DNA of 64,000 nt from Coenobita brevimanus (GCA_032717465.1 CM064658.1:8626332-8690331), one strand, 5' to 3'. Numbered from the stretch's first letter, positions 23,157 through 34,456 are shown. Notes: generated from the letters alone by a model not told the origin. A program made the numbers and translations.

Positions 23157-24470
23157 TTTTTTTTAATGCAAGGAAGAAGCAGCCAAGTGCCAGGAGCCCG
23201 CAAACCGTTCCTTCCAAGGAAAAAAAAAAAAGCACAAAAGACAACTAAATTCAAGATCTGTTCCTTTCGAGATTCCTGGACACAATGCGTCTGACAGACT
23301 GGAGATCATAGGAAGTAGGAAATACAGACAGAGACAGTTCCAGAGTTGATCTGTTGCGTAAATGAAGGACAGGAAGTAACGGTTACCTCTTGCATTAAAG
23401 AGTTGGACAGAAAAGGCATGAGAATTTGTTGCTAGACGGATGCAACGCGCCCGTCGTAGAGGTGGAGGAATGCATGCAGACAGTTCAGAGGAACAGTGAC
23501 CACTGAAGTAGCGATAGAAAAGAGATAAAGATGCAACAGTGCGGCGAAGAGACAGAGGTTGAAGGGAGCCAGTAGGAGGGGGAGAGTTAATGAGACGAAA
23601 AGCCTTTGACTCCACCCTGTTGAGAAGAGCTTTATGTGGGAAGCCTCCCCACACGTGAGAGTTGTACTCTACATAGGGGCGAATAAAACTCTTGTATAAA
23701 GTCAACAACTATGTAGGCATAAGGAAGGTACAGAGTCGGTTTACCACACTTAATCTCTTGGAAGCAGATTTTACAAGAGATGTAATATGATCTTTCCAAG
23801 ATAAGTCCCGAGTGAATGAAACCCCAAGCATGCTCAAGGATGATGCAGGATTGAGCTGGGTATTATTAAACATCAGTGGGTACTCCTGTGGAAGACTGTG
23901 TTGAGTCTTTGATGCATTAAAAACAACAAGATTATTTTTACCCCAGTCAGAGATACGAGCCAAGTCAGACATTAGGTGTGCCATAGCCCCATCCCTTGTT
24001 TGTTTAAGTAACTGCTGAGATGGACGTTGCGAGAACCGAATGGAAAGGTGAAGGGTGGAATCATCAGCGTACGAGTGGATAGGGTTAGATGTACAGCTTA
24101 GAAGGTCATTGATGAATAAAAGGAAGAGGGTTGGTGATAGGACAGAGCCCTGAGGAACACCACTGTTGATAGATCTAGGAGAAGAACAATGGCCGTCTAC
24201 AACAGCGGCTATAGAACGACCAGAAAGGAAGCTATAGATGAAGGCACAGATAGAAGGATAGAAACCGTAAGAGGGCAGTTTGGAAATTAAAGATTTATGC
24301 CAGACTCGATCGAAAGCCTTTGAGATGTCACTTTCGCCAAAGTCCCGAAAGGAGGATGACCAGGAGTCTGAAAGGTAGGTGAGAAGATCGCCCGTGGAGC
24401 GTCCCTGACGGAACCCATACTGACGGTCAGAAAGAAGGTTGTGATAGGAAAGATGCTTTATGTTCAGCGG
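23157..24470 (-). mobile_element. 5'-truncated CR1/jockey-like LINE
   Basis: A minus-strand element with a 3' poly(A)-like end (poly(T) on the plus strand near 23153-23164). It inserted inside the relic LINE of copy A. The paralogous site in copy B (about 40348) is unoccupied, so the insertion followed the duplication. It is the best preserved copy of the family whose 3' ends also occur at 11.67 and 20.03 kb. Confidence 0.8.
23163..24470 (-). pseudogene. Reverse transcriptase ORF2 fragment (CR1/jockey-like)
   Basis: Encodes the RT of a non-LTR retrotransposon, which copies LINE RNA into DNA at the target site. Visible motifs in order: GFRQGRSTGDLL, a DISKAFDRVWHK block with the first catalytic Asp (about 24315-24295), SGVPQGSVLSPTLFLLFIND, and HSYADDSTLHLSI with the paired catalytic Asp. 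A thumb region with LGVSFTRDLSWKDHI follows. One in-frame TAG (plus 23706-23708) separates this from a C-terminal part with LYKSFIRPYVEYNSHVWGG. The endonuclease and N-terminal RT are missing. The first ~15 codons of the open frame (24506-24472) belong to the host relic, not to this element. Inactive. Confidence 0.8.
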
Positions 24471-24629
24471 TGCCTTTAAGATGTTGGATGGTAAACTGAT
24501 TAGCATGTTTCTAGTTATGTTATAAAATCTGGGTGCGTTTTCTTTGTAACTCCTTAATAACAGACAATTCTCTCTTGAATTCTACCAATCTCTCTGTCAC
24601 GAGAGAACTGATAATAAGTTTGTATATTT

Positions 24630-24785
24630 AAACCACCAATGGATCTTTGGTTAGTATGTCCAGTGAGGAGCTGAAAGAAACGGAGTTTGATTCTAAAACT
24701 AGTCAGAGTCTTCGGCGTTTTAATTCCTCCATGTGCCTGTTCACCAAGCATTACAGTTGAGGGTTTGTATCTGCCACCGAGATTG
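24630..24785 (+). repeat. tRNA-derived SINE, family c (second copy)
   Basis: A-box-like GGATCTTTGGTTAGTATG and B-box-like GGAGTTTGATTCTAAA, with a body matching 20770-20905 ('ctgttcaccaagcattacag'). It is present in copy A and not seen at the corresponding place in copy B. Confidence 0.65.
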
Positions 24786-24934
24786 GCGGGTCGTGCTGTC
24801 AGGGAAGATTGTGATTTAGTAATTGCTGTTTATCTGCCTTAACGACGCTTGTGGAGTCGGTAGGTGTTTATCTAATCTTTCTTCTTATCATGAATTTCAT
24901 TAAGTCCTTCACTTCATACACACCTTTTGAGGAT

Positions 24935-25262
24935 GTTCGTGTTATCTCCAGACGGTTTTATTCAGCCCAGGAGAAATTACGAACTGGAAAATTTTGATGT
25001 TGCCTTCACTAACTCCACCACAACAAGAGATCCTCATTCGCTGAGTACAATAGCCCGGTGGTGGCCAGATGAAAAAAATAATAATAATAATAAAAATCAT
25101 TGGCATGAGAGGGGCATCATGTCAAGGTTATTCTTATTATCCTCAGATGATTTTACTCTGCTAAGGAGAGACCTTTAAATATGGAGGATTGAGTTATAGT
25201 TTCCATTAGTCTCTCCACTACTAGGGTGTTCTAAACTCCTCTGATAGGAGCAAGATTAATGT
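24935..25262. repeat. Recurrent short repeat, two units (shared with copy B)
   Basis: Units at 24945-25070 and 25135-25262 with 'cagacggttttattcagccc', 'tttactctgctaaggagaga' and 'ccattagtctctccactac'. The counterparts in copy B are at 40665-40750 and 41565-41700. Confidence 0.55.
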
Positions 25263-25263
25263 T

Positions 25264-25558
25264 TAACAGTGGTAGCTGAGTGGTCACCGTTGCTGACTGC
25301 GAAACTGCTGATCTGTTAGTGCCAGGATTCGCATCCTGGTGCGGGCAGGGGCGTCACTTGACTCAGGTGTCCATTCACCCTTCATGGGTAGGTAGTTAAA
25401 TGAGTACCCAGAGTAACACTGGGGAGGTAACTGTGGTAATCTGGATGATGCAGTTGCCTTGTATCCCTGGATATTGGGTGAAGAACTCGCCTCAGGCCTT
25501 ATAACCCGCGGCTAAACGCCCCATGGCGTCTGCCCCCGCCTTTACCTTTACCTTTAGT
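25264..25558 (+). repeat. tRNA-derived SINE, family a (copy A)
   Basis: A-box-like GTGGTAGCTGAGTGGTCACC and B-box-like GGATTCGCATCC at tRNA spacing, followed by a ~220 bp body ending with 'atggcgtctgcccccgcc' and a short TTTACC run. The same insertion is at 41700-42005 in copy B, so it predates the duplication. Confidence 0.75.
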
Positions 25559-25854
25559 CTTCAGAGAGTGCAAACCCGTGAACTGCAATTGATCTTGGAA
25601 CTGAACCATTGATCTTGCTCTGTGATATTGACCTTTGACTGTTGTCAAAATCGGATCACTTCAACCATGGCTGATCCACAACACTTTCACCAGGTTTAGT
25701 GCAAGTCGGATCATAGAGGTCAAACGTGACCTACTCTATGAACTTCATTGAACTTTCATTTGTTTTTCTCAAAACCAGTAGGCCAGTCCTGGCCTGACTC
25801 ACAACATTCTCTTCAAAGCTGATCAAATTATGATCCAAAATGTTTCAGCTGCAA

Positions 25855-25975
<121 letters not shown>

Positions 25976-26264
25976 TTCAACACCCCCCGCCCTGCAATCG
26001 GTCCAAGGCCGATCCTTTGACCATGCCCTGCATCCTTGACCTTTGACTGGTTGCCATCAAACCCGAATTCCTTCATCTTTACCTAACTCTCAAGTTACCC
26101 ACCAAGTCTGGGCTAAACTGAATCAAAATTGATTAACCTTACCTTGTGACCTTGACCTTTGTCCCTTTGGTCTAAAAATATTAGGTCAGTCGCTTGCCTG
26201 GCCCTCAGCTCAACCTTTGCTCAAATTTTGATCCAATTCAGATAAAAACTTTTTTAGTTATTTT

Positions 26265-26269
<5 letters not shown>

Positions 26270-26314
<45 letters not shown>
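26270..26314. repeat. (CA)n microsatellite
   Basis: About 22 CA units within the TGACC array. Confidence 0.95.
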
Positions 26315-26315
<1 letters not shown>

Positions 26316-27287
26316 GATAAGTGGATCGACATTTGATCTTATCCTGTGACCTTTGCCTTTCACTGATTTTTTTCATAATTCAGTGCATTCATCCTCACTC
26401 TACCCGTAGCCGTTTCACCAAGTTTATTCTAAGTCAGGCCAGCAGTCTTTAAGTTGGCCTTACGAAATAGCCTTAATAGTTGACTTTGCCCTGAGACCAT
26501 GTCCTTTGACTGATTGTTCTCAAAGTCAGATTGTTTTATACTTGTTTAACCCTGAACCATTGCACCCGGTTTGGTATAAAGAAAAGAAAAACTTTAAGAC
26601 GACCTTGCCATGCCACCTTCCGCTTGATCTGTTGTCATCAAATGCCTACCTTAGCCCCTTGACTGACCCTCAACTCTTCCAGCAAGTTTGGTCAAGAGCA
26701 GAATCAAAACTGTTTCAGTGATTTAGCTCACACAGACTCACGCAAGCCAAATTTTGACTTTGACCAATCACTTTGAAGTTTGATTTATTTTCAAATTTGA
26801 ATTCTTTCATCCTTTCCTTACTTATATCTCTTTCACCATGTCTATCTATATCAAATCAACTTTTTACTTAACTGTGCCATGTGTCCTTCACCTTTGACCT
26901 ATTCACGCAGTCCCTTGCTGAACCACAACTCTTTCACCAACTTGGTTAAAATCACACCAAAATTGCTCGAATTTCACGGCTAACACACGCCAGCATGCAG
27001 CGTGCCGACCAAAATATAACATCCCCGCACTTGGTGCTCGTGAGTGTGAAAAAAAAAAAGTGCCCAATTCGAAATGTTTGTAGGTTGCAGAAATAAGCTT
27101 ATAAAATAATAATAGGAACGTTTTGTTGGTGAGAAGGAAAAAAGTAGGTCTCAAGAGTAAGAAAGAAAATAAATGATTAGAGAGATGAAAAATTTCATAA
27201 AAATTTAAAAAAAACAAGTGAGAGAAATGCAAAATATTTGTGTACAGTAACTATTCATTGATATTAGAATTAAACATGTCTATTTAA

Positions 27288-28375
27288 GGATTGTGGAAAG
27301 TATTAAGAATATATGGAGTAGATGGGAAGTTGTTGAATGCTGTGAAGAGTATGTGTGATGATGCTAAGGCTGCAGTGCGTGTGGATGGTGAACTGAGTGA
27401 ATTTTTCTCTTTGAAGGTTGGGTTGAAACAGGGATGTGTCATGTCTCCATGGTTGTTCAATCTGTACATGGATGGGGTAATAAAAGAGGTACAAGGTAGG
27501 GTAGTGGATGTTGAAGTGGCCCTGGTGAGAGAGGGTAGTGTTTGGAAACTCCCTGTACTGTTGTTTGCAGATGATACTGTGTTGTTGAGTGAAGACGAAG
27601 GAGAGCTGCAAGGCTTGGTGGATGAGTTTGGGAGAGTGTGTAAGAAACGGAATCTAAAGGTGAATGTAGGGAAGAGTAAAGTGATAGTCTTTGAGAGAGG
27701 TGAAGTCAGTGAATGTACAGCGAGGTTGGATGGTGAGGAATTGGGAAATCTGAGTACGTTTAAGTACTTGGGTAGTGTGATGAGTAAGGATGGAGGTTTG
27801 GAGGGTGAAGTGCTTGAAAGGGTACAGCAGGGAAGAAAGGTTGCTGGTTCCTTGAAAGCAGTGATAAGAAACAGGGAAGTGAGCATGGAAGTGAAAAAGT
27901 TACTACATGACAGTATTGTGATACCACCTCTAACGTACGGAAGTGAAGCTTGGACGTTGTTGGAAGGACACAAGTCAAGAGTGAGAGCAGTGGAAATGAG
28001 TTATTTGAGAGGAGCCTGTGGAGTCACATGGAAAGACAGGCTGACAAATGAGGATATAAAGGAGCGTTGTGGTGTGGATGTGGATGTGATAGGAAGCATT
28101 AGGAGGAATACACTGAGGTGGTTTGGCCATGTGGAGAGGATGGAGGGTGAAAGACTGACGAAGAGAGTGTATGTGATTGAGGTGGAGGGGGGAAGAGGGA
28201 GGGGGAGGCCGAGGATGAGATGGAGAGATGGGGTGGAGAGGTATATGAGAGAGGGGGGTGTGAATTGGGAGCGGGGCAGTGAAATGGCGGGGGACAGAGC
28301 GACGTGGAGGCGATTTGTTTGTGGTCACCCAGAACGGGATTGAGGCGTCTGGCAATAGATAGATAGATAGATAGT
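27288..28375 (+). mobile_element. 5'-truncated RTE-like LINE with (GATA)n tail
   Basis: A plus-strand insertion with its 3' end at GGCGTCTGGCAATAGATAG followed by a few more GATA units. It is flanked by the direct repeat GTCTATTTAA (about 27278-27287 and 28371-28380), a target-site duplication. Copy B at about 46560-46575 shows the site without the element. It is the same family as the longer minus-strand copy at 36.5-39.1 kb. Confidence 0.85.
27291..28343 (+). pseudogene. RT C-terminal half of RTE-like LINE (long open fragment)
   Basis: An intact 350-codon frame covering the second half of the RT and the C-terminal region. Motifs: LKQGCVMSPWLFNLYMD (about residues 46-61), LLFADDTVLLS (91-101) with the paired catalytic Asp, GKSKV, FKYLGSVMSKDG (thumb), LTYGSEAWTLLE, LRWFGHVERMEGERL, then a basic GRGRPRMRW and AGDRATWRRFVCG end. 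The endonuclease and RT fingers with the first catalytic Asp are missing through 5' truncation, so it cannot act alone. The apparent start at 27291 lies inside the RT. The openness and the visible target duplication point to a fairly recent insertion. The minus-strand frames here are shadows. Confidence 0.85.
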
Positions 28376-28829
28376 CTATTTAATTAAAACTGAGAATGCG
28401 AATACGTGGACAAGCTCCAATGTTTTAACGGTATGTCATAATGACAACATGTTCGACTTTTCTGTACCCCTGTTGACTGTACATTGTGATGGTCGATGTA
28501 GTGTCATCAGATTTATTAACTAGAAAGCATTTGATGAGTGCATACCTCCACCAACACCAATAAAATTTATGATTTATTTATCATTCCTCTTTCCTACCAG
28601 AAGACTACTTGCATGATCTCACATAGTTAATTCTGTGATTTCGGTCCACCGTGTGACTCAGAATCAGAGAAAATATTCCCCTGTCAGTGCCAATGTACGA
28701 GTAATTTATGATTTACTCCTGCATCCCGATCCAGATCCACCTCAAATTCTAATCAACTATTCCTTGACCCACTGCTTACCTTACCACGTATTTGGAATTC
28801 GAAAACTGCTTTTTAATATATCTTGTAAC

Positions 28830-28831
<2 letters not shown>

Positions 28832-28876
<45 letters not shown>
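28832..28876. repeat. (CA)n microsatellite
   Basis: About 22 CA units; the matching place in copy B (47042-47052) has only a few CA units. Confidence 0.95.
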
Positions 28877-28880
<4 letters not shown>

Positions 28881-29424
28881 TGGACACAGGTGAATCCATT
28901 ACCTCCGTCCAGTTTCATTGGTGGGGGTAATTACAGGTGTTCCATTGAAAAAAAAATAATAATGGTTATGCTTAAGTTTTCGCCCACTAGTTTTAGTAAT
29001 TCGGTCAAAAAACTGAGAATGTATGAGCATGTTGTTGGAGGGAAGAGACGTGCATATATAAAGAAAAAAAAGTTAAAGGAAGCACTAAAAAAAAAGAAAA
29101 GTGTAAAACATAATGAAAAATAAAATACATGCCAGGAATAGGCTATTTTATAATGTTAAAATAATCAGGAACATATGAATGAAGACAAACATTTCGAAAT
29201 GGAGGTTTTAAAATACTAAATTTATCAACAGCTTCATTGCAAGACGTATTGCTTATATTTTATCAAATCATCTGGATGTTGCAAGGTTAAATTAAAACCT
29301 ATTTTCCTTACTGAACATATTCAAATTATCCATGTGTATATATACGAAACATTAAAGATTTACTGAAGACTTCATAATTACTTTCAAGGACTTTTAAGCA
29401 ATTCCTTTTTGAAGGAATTAGTGG

Positions 29425-29560
29425 TGCAATGCTTAACACATGCAGCCCGCAACTGGTAATGCCTGTGATCGATTCCCGGACTCAGCTTTAGACAGTGTTT
29501 CTTCTGTGTCCCTCTTCAATTGGCGGTACAGAAAGGGTCATTGATATGATAATTTGTTGC
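29425..29560 (+). repeat. tRNA-derived SINE remnant, family d (copy A)
   Basis: A-box-like AGTGGTGCAATGCTTAACAC and B-box-like GTGATCGATTCCC. The counterpart is at 47612-47735 in copy B, so it predates the duplication. Confidence 0.6.
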
Positions 29561-29570
29561 TTAACCCCTA

Positions 29571-30149
29571 ACTGCCGCCGGTGTCAAACGACACTTTATT
29601 GGAGCATGGCCGGTGGTGTCGATGCGGTACGATATGTAAAGAACTGTGAAGAATATTGGGACGGGATCGAAGGTCTGGGAGATGTTGATACTGACCTCTA
29701 ATCTCTAAACTACTCAAATGGTTGATGCATCTCATGAATCAGTCATGACTTGGCGTCGGTTTTCCGCTCCCCTGAAGTGTTAGTGTAAATATGAAGATAA
29801 AAGCTGGTAAGTCAAGAAAAAAAAGACAGTGTGTTTCCCAGACAGTGATTGCTTATCAATGTTTGCTTTTGATCTGAGAAGCGAGGGGAGAGAAAGATAA
29901 GCATCCCTCCAGCTCACTTGCTCTTCCCACTCTACAACCCACAACCCTACAAGCATTAAAGTTTTTTTTTTCCTTTACTCTCTTTGTGTCATTACTTGTT
30001 TTCATTGTATTGTTTTCCTCTTATTTTTTCGTATTTGTAGGAAAAATATTCATATTTCTTGTTTATTGTACAGTACTTACAACTACAGCTTACAGCCTCA
30101 CAATCCCTTACCCCTCCTTCCCCAGCCCACCGTGCTTATCATTTGCCTC
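29571..30149. other. Unassigned copy-A-specific stretch
   Basis: No counterpart in copy B. No gene was recognised; the plus frames around 29986-30320 have no known domain. Confidence 0.3.
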
Positions 30150-31130
30150 AACATTTTTGACGGCGAAGGTTGTGCTGTACCCAGCACTCACAGCTGCACC
30201 CATTATCTTTCTGCTCTCTTTCCTTCTCTTTCCATGCACACAATACTACCCAGAGTAAAAAACCAACTCGATACAGGAATAAATATTATAAATATAAAAA
30301 AAGAGAGAAAACGTTCATAATTATATTTTTATTTATTAGTACACATATTATATACTGAATTAGTTCAATTTACATAGTTCTTGTTTTGCACAGGCATTTC
30401 AGCAGCGTATGACATGTTCTCGTCGTGAATATATGGATGTAAAAACTTCTCTTCCCCTCATACTAATTCCCTGACGAGAGATACTAAACTCGGGTCGTAA
30501 TGAGTCTTGGCCACGGTGGTTCAGCCGACACACACACAGCAGCAGCCATTATCTTAAAACACACTAAATATTGCATCCTTCTCCTGTCTTTCCATACCCA
30601 TTATACCACCCAGAGAAAAAAAAAATCCATACAGAACTAAGCATTATAATTTATAAAAATGAGGGAAAACATTCATAATTATGATTTTTTTTTCTATAAG
30701 TACACATACAATGTACTGAATTTCAACATTTTACATATTTCTTGTTTAGCACAAGCATTTCGGCAACATTTGAAGTGTTACCACGGTGAGTAGATGGATG
30801 TAAAACCTTCCCTTTCCTTCACGCTAATCTGCTCGTGCGAGGTGCTATAACGGGTCGTATCGCATTTTAGACGCTCCAGTTCAGCTGCAAACAAAGGAGC
30901 ATACTTATCTGGTTGGAGCCTAAAAATAGCCTCTCTCGCCTCTCCTTTGGCACAAATTACACTATCCAGACTACAAAAATAAATCGATACTTGCACAAAG
31001 ACAAACATCAAAAGTGAAAAAAATATTTTTTTGTTTGTATAAAACCTCCCATACTATGTACTGATTTTGTTCGTAATACGTATATCTAGTAATTTCAAAC
31101 CATTACAGCAACAAATATTATTTTGGGGGA
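30150..31130. repeat. ~360 bp tandem repeat, about 2.7 units
   Basis: Units begin near 30175, 30535 and 30895. Shared blocks are 'gcagccattatctt', 'ccacccagagaaaaaa', 'aaaacattcataattatg', 'tacacatacaatgtactgaat', 'tttgcacaggcatttc' and 'tatggatgtaaaa'. It is present only in copy A. No open frame is conserved between the units. Confidence 0.7.
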
Positions 31131-31491
31131 TGAAAATATGGATATTTCTTAGTGCAATGTTTTGGTGTTTCTCTGCTTACTGTAGTTTTCACCGGCGTGT
31201 AAACAGTTTTTCTGCGAAATTTTCCGCACTTCTTAGTGAAGCATAACATGGGTTTAGGAAACTAAAAATTACATTGTCAGGTGCGCCAGACGATTCTCTT
31301 CATTTTGGTAAAGAAAAAAAAAAATCGGTTTTCGAAATTGTAAAAATTGCATGGCCACGGAGGGGTTACTGTATTTTGAAGAAAGGTTGTGGTGGTAAAA
31401 AGTGATTGCTTGTCTTGATGATCATTCAGTAGATGGTCATTAATTTTAAACCTTCAGCTTCTCTATATTATCTATTTTGTATTTTATGCCA

Positions 31492-31493
<2 letters not shown>

Positions 31494-31555
<62 letters not shown>
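31494..31555. repeat. (CA)n microsatellite at a SINE boundary
   Basis: About 30 CA units ending directly at the head of the family b SINE. Confidence 0.95.
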
Positions 31556-31557
<2 letters not shown>

Positions 31558-31800
31558 GCTGGCGCAGTGGTAACGTTCTCGCTTGCCATCTGGTAGACGG
31601 GAGTTCGCGCCTCGCTCAGGTTGCGAAAAGTTTCACTGACGAAGTGGGTGGTTACTGTCCCCCTTGAGCAAGGGGACGGGTGTGTGAAGGTCACAGCCTT
31701 GCCCTTAGATCGGACTATATGAGCTTTCAGCTCCCTTCCGGGAGGGTAAAATGCTGACGATCACGACCATCAAGTGATCCTGACCGACCCGGTGAATTAC
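31556..31800 (+). repeat. tRNA-derived SINE, family b (first copy)
   Basis: Begins GCTGGCGCAGTGGTAACG (A box) with GGGAGTTCGCGCCTCGCTC (B box) at normal tRNA spacing. The body runs through 'cgaccatcaagtgatcctga' to 'gtgaattacaca'. It is nearly identical to 42303-42560, and both copies sit against a CA tract. Copy B lacks it at the paralogous place near 47890. Confidence 0.8.
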
Positions 31801-32297
31801 ACAGGAAGCGAGGGAGGAAAGGCGAGAGATCTTTCCCACTCCACACAACGTGTAAGCAATGCTCAGTATCTCTCCACAATGAATGGGGATGGCGGAGAAA
31901 GAGAGGGAAATATTTCTCAAAGGACACAATTTCTATGTATTTAGAAGCGTCCAGGAGAGACTAGGAAAACGAAATTTGACATGTTAGCAAACCTCCCAAA
32001 GGAGCAGTTTTGGGCACTGTGAAACCCCCAAGGGCTTCCCCGTCGGGGAAGGTGGTCCCGAGAGTCCTGGTCATTACAGATATCCGCATTCAACTTTTTG
32101 ACCTATGAACACGAAATTTTGCATTATGGTAGACCTTAACCACGACCAGGTGTTAGACAGGGTGGTAGCCTGAGGGCGAGGCTCCCGATGCCCCCCTGCC
32201 GTGAAGTGGGGCCACAGTTAAATTATAAAAAATAAATAAATAAATAAATAGCGACCAAATTCTAAATTCTAAAAATGATATATATACTGTACATAGC

Positions 32298-32299
<2 letters not shown>

Positions 32300-32334
<35 letters not shown>
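32300..32334. repeat. (AT)n microsatellite
   Basis: About 15 AT units. Confidence 0.9.
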
Positions 32335-32336
<2 letters not shown>

Positions 32337-32640
32337 CCTACATACAGGACGTGAAGTTAGAGCTCCTCCTCCAGGGTTGACGACAGAGAGGGAGGGATGA
32401 GACAGAGGTACCGTATATTCGTATGTCGATGGATACCAAAAGGTATTTTTTAAGATCTAAGTCACATTTATATAAAAAGATTTCTTATAATTTACGATTA
32501 TCCAGTCTCCATTGAAATATTTAAGGTAATCATGTTACGATAAATCTGTTTTTCTCTGATGCTAATAGAGGATTGGGCGTGCATTGTCTCAACATTGATG
32601 CTTGACTCCAGATTATTTCGATGTAATGAAATCCTGTTTT

Positions 32641-33007
32641 AGTGGTAGGTGGTGGCGACCATCATCCACTCACTTGATGTAGTGCTGCCTACTTCTTCCT
32701 TAGCCTATATCATTCTTTTTCTGTGCCTGCCCTCCTCTCTTCCTATTTCTCCCGTCTTTCCTGTTACTTCTTATTGCCTTTCTTTCCTTTACATGTGGCT
32801 TTACATTGAGTGACAAGCCAAATGGTTTCCTGTAAGCCAAGAAACCATTTACAACGCTGAGTGGTAACCATATAACCAAACCATAAGTGCTCCCTACGTG
32901 TCAACAAGTGGATTGGTGGAGGGTTAGTGCCCCTCTCTGTAAAACAAATAACTCAGAGTCAAATGGCCATCCCTTACAGGATTATGGCGTCTGGCAATAG
33001 ATAGATA
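32641..33007 (+). mobile_element. Composite SINE with LINE-derived (GATA)n 3' end
   Basis: Flanked by a target duplication GAAATCCTGTTT (about 32627-32638 and 33007-33018). Copy B around 49215-49240 carries the unoccupied site. It begins AGTGGTAGGTGGTGGCGACC and includes a hairpin (AAATGGTTTC/GAAACCATTT, 32819-32850) and a tRNA-like stretch (GGTGGAGGGTTAGTGCCCC and AGAGTCAAATGGCC, about 32916-32968). It ends GGCGTCTGGCAATAGATAG, the same 3' end as the RTE-like LINE at 28.35 kb. A truncated relative is at 49594-49890. Confidence 0.75.
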
Positions 33008-33107
33008 GAAATCCTGTTTCCTTTTATCCAAAAATTTATTGTTATTATTATTTTCCGGTTGCATTATGCCGTTTTCAGATATGAAAGAAAAAAAATACAC
33101 CATGGAG

Positions 33108-33275
33108 GTGCAGGGCAGTGGTTAGTGCTTTATAATGATTCAATTAAATATTTCTGGTTGGAGTTCTGTCTCTACTATCCCTTCCCCTCCTCCCCACACC
33201 TCTTGCCTGGTCTATGAAATTGTCGTTGGATTGAGAATCCAAGTCGCCATGGTACCAAAAGTTCCCTTTTAGTTT
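33108..33275 (+). repeat. Old SINE-like unit, family g (copy A)
   Basis: GGGCAGTGGTTAGTGC (A-box-like), 'ttggagttctgtctctacta', a C-rich block and 'accaaaagttccctttta'. The counterpart is at 58268-58410 in copy B. Confidence 0.5.
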
Positions 33276-34320
33276 TCAGTAAGTTAGTAGGTTTTAATTC
33301 CTGCATAATTTTTCGTATACATTGTTTGGTTACATAAAATGTTTAATGAAGAAAGTGAAACTTTTGATGTACTGAATTGATTTCTTTGCTAGGGCGTGCC
33401 CACTGCGTGCCTTAAATCGCCAGCAATCGTCTCCAATGTTTGTTTACCTCGCGTTAACAATTCACGTGGTAAATGTAGGCTTTTCTTAATACAGCAGAAA
33501 AACCTTATCAGTTCAATTAATATTTCCCCAGATTGTTTTCTGTGTTTTTCTTACTGTTTCCAGGGAGGCAATTTACCTTTTCTAACTGAAAAATTTTCCC
33601 TTTGTTATTTTCGTCACTTTACGACTGATCGTTTCCGGCACAATGGATGACAACGTACTCAAAGGTGGATTTCGTTTTCCAGTTTCCCAACTGTAGGTTA
33701 GGTTAGGTTAGGTTAGGTTAGGTTAAGATGTTAGGCACAGTTAAGCCAAGTTAGGCTCGGTTTAGTTCAACAATTAAGTTAGAACAGTCCCTCCTGCCAT
33801 TACGCTGACGAATCAAACGAGAGATGTCACAGCGGGACAGCTAAATACAACGGGATAACAGATTTAACAAGAGACGTTTATTTGCAGTCGATGGTGGTCT
33901 GTTGGGCGAGGTACTTCACTTTTTGTACATATTAGGTAAATACATTATACCATCTTCATAAAGTTGTCCTAATTAGGGCCGACAGCTGACGTATATGGAA
34001 ACGTTCCTGACTCGTCTGGTTCCCTTTCATATATTGATGTCCCCTATATTAGGTTGTGCCTCGACTGAGTCAGCAGGTGATGAGTGCAGGTATGTAATGT
34101 AGAAAGGCATTACATATCTGCAGTCGATGGTGTTCTGTTAGTCGAGGTATTTTTACCATTAGTGTAGGCCTAGCTATTTGTCTCCGTAGGATTTAGTATA
34201 GGTTAGCCATTTGTCTGTCAGGTGATTAGTGTTAGGGTCTTTAGATTAGGTTTTTCTTTATAAGGTTTAAAGAATATAAAACAAAGAAAAAATAGAAAAA
34301 AATACATCAATCAAACAGAA
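33276..34320. other. Unassigned copy-A stretch with TTAGG tract
   Basis: No gene recognised. It includes a TTAGG run and a direct repeat 'tgcagtcgatggtg' (33885 and 34120, each followed by a 'ctgttrgkcgaggta' block) about 235 bp apart. Confidence 0.35.
33694..33725 (+). repeat. Interstitial (TTAGG)n telomere-type repeat
   Basis: About six and a half perfect TAGGT/TTAGG pentamers, followed by degenerate forms (AAGATGTTAGGC, CAAGTTAGGCTC) to about 33765. TTAGG is the canonical telomere repeat of most arthropods. Confidence 0.85.
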
Positions 34321-34325
34321 TTATA

Positions 34326-34456
34326 CGGTATATCTATCTATCTATCTATCTATATATATATATCTATATATATATATATATATATATCTATCTATCTATA
34401 TATATATATAAATTATGTACGTGTGCATGAAAGTGTGTCTGTATATATGCATGGAA

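Noticed and set aside
27284..27973. Minus-strand 229-codon open frame
   Set aside because: Antisense shadow of the plus-strand LINE RT; its composition mirrors that of the shadow at 36911.
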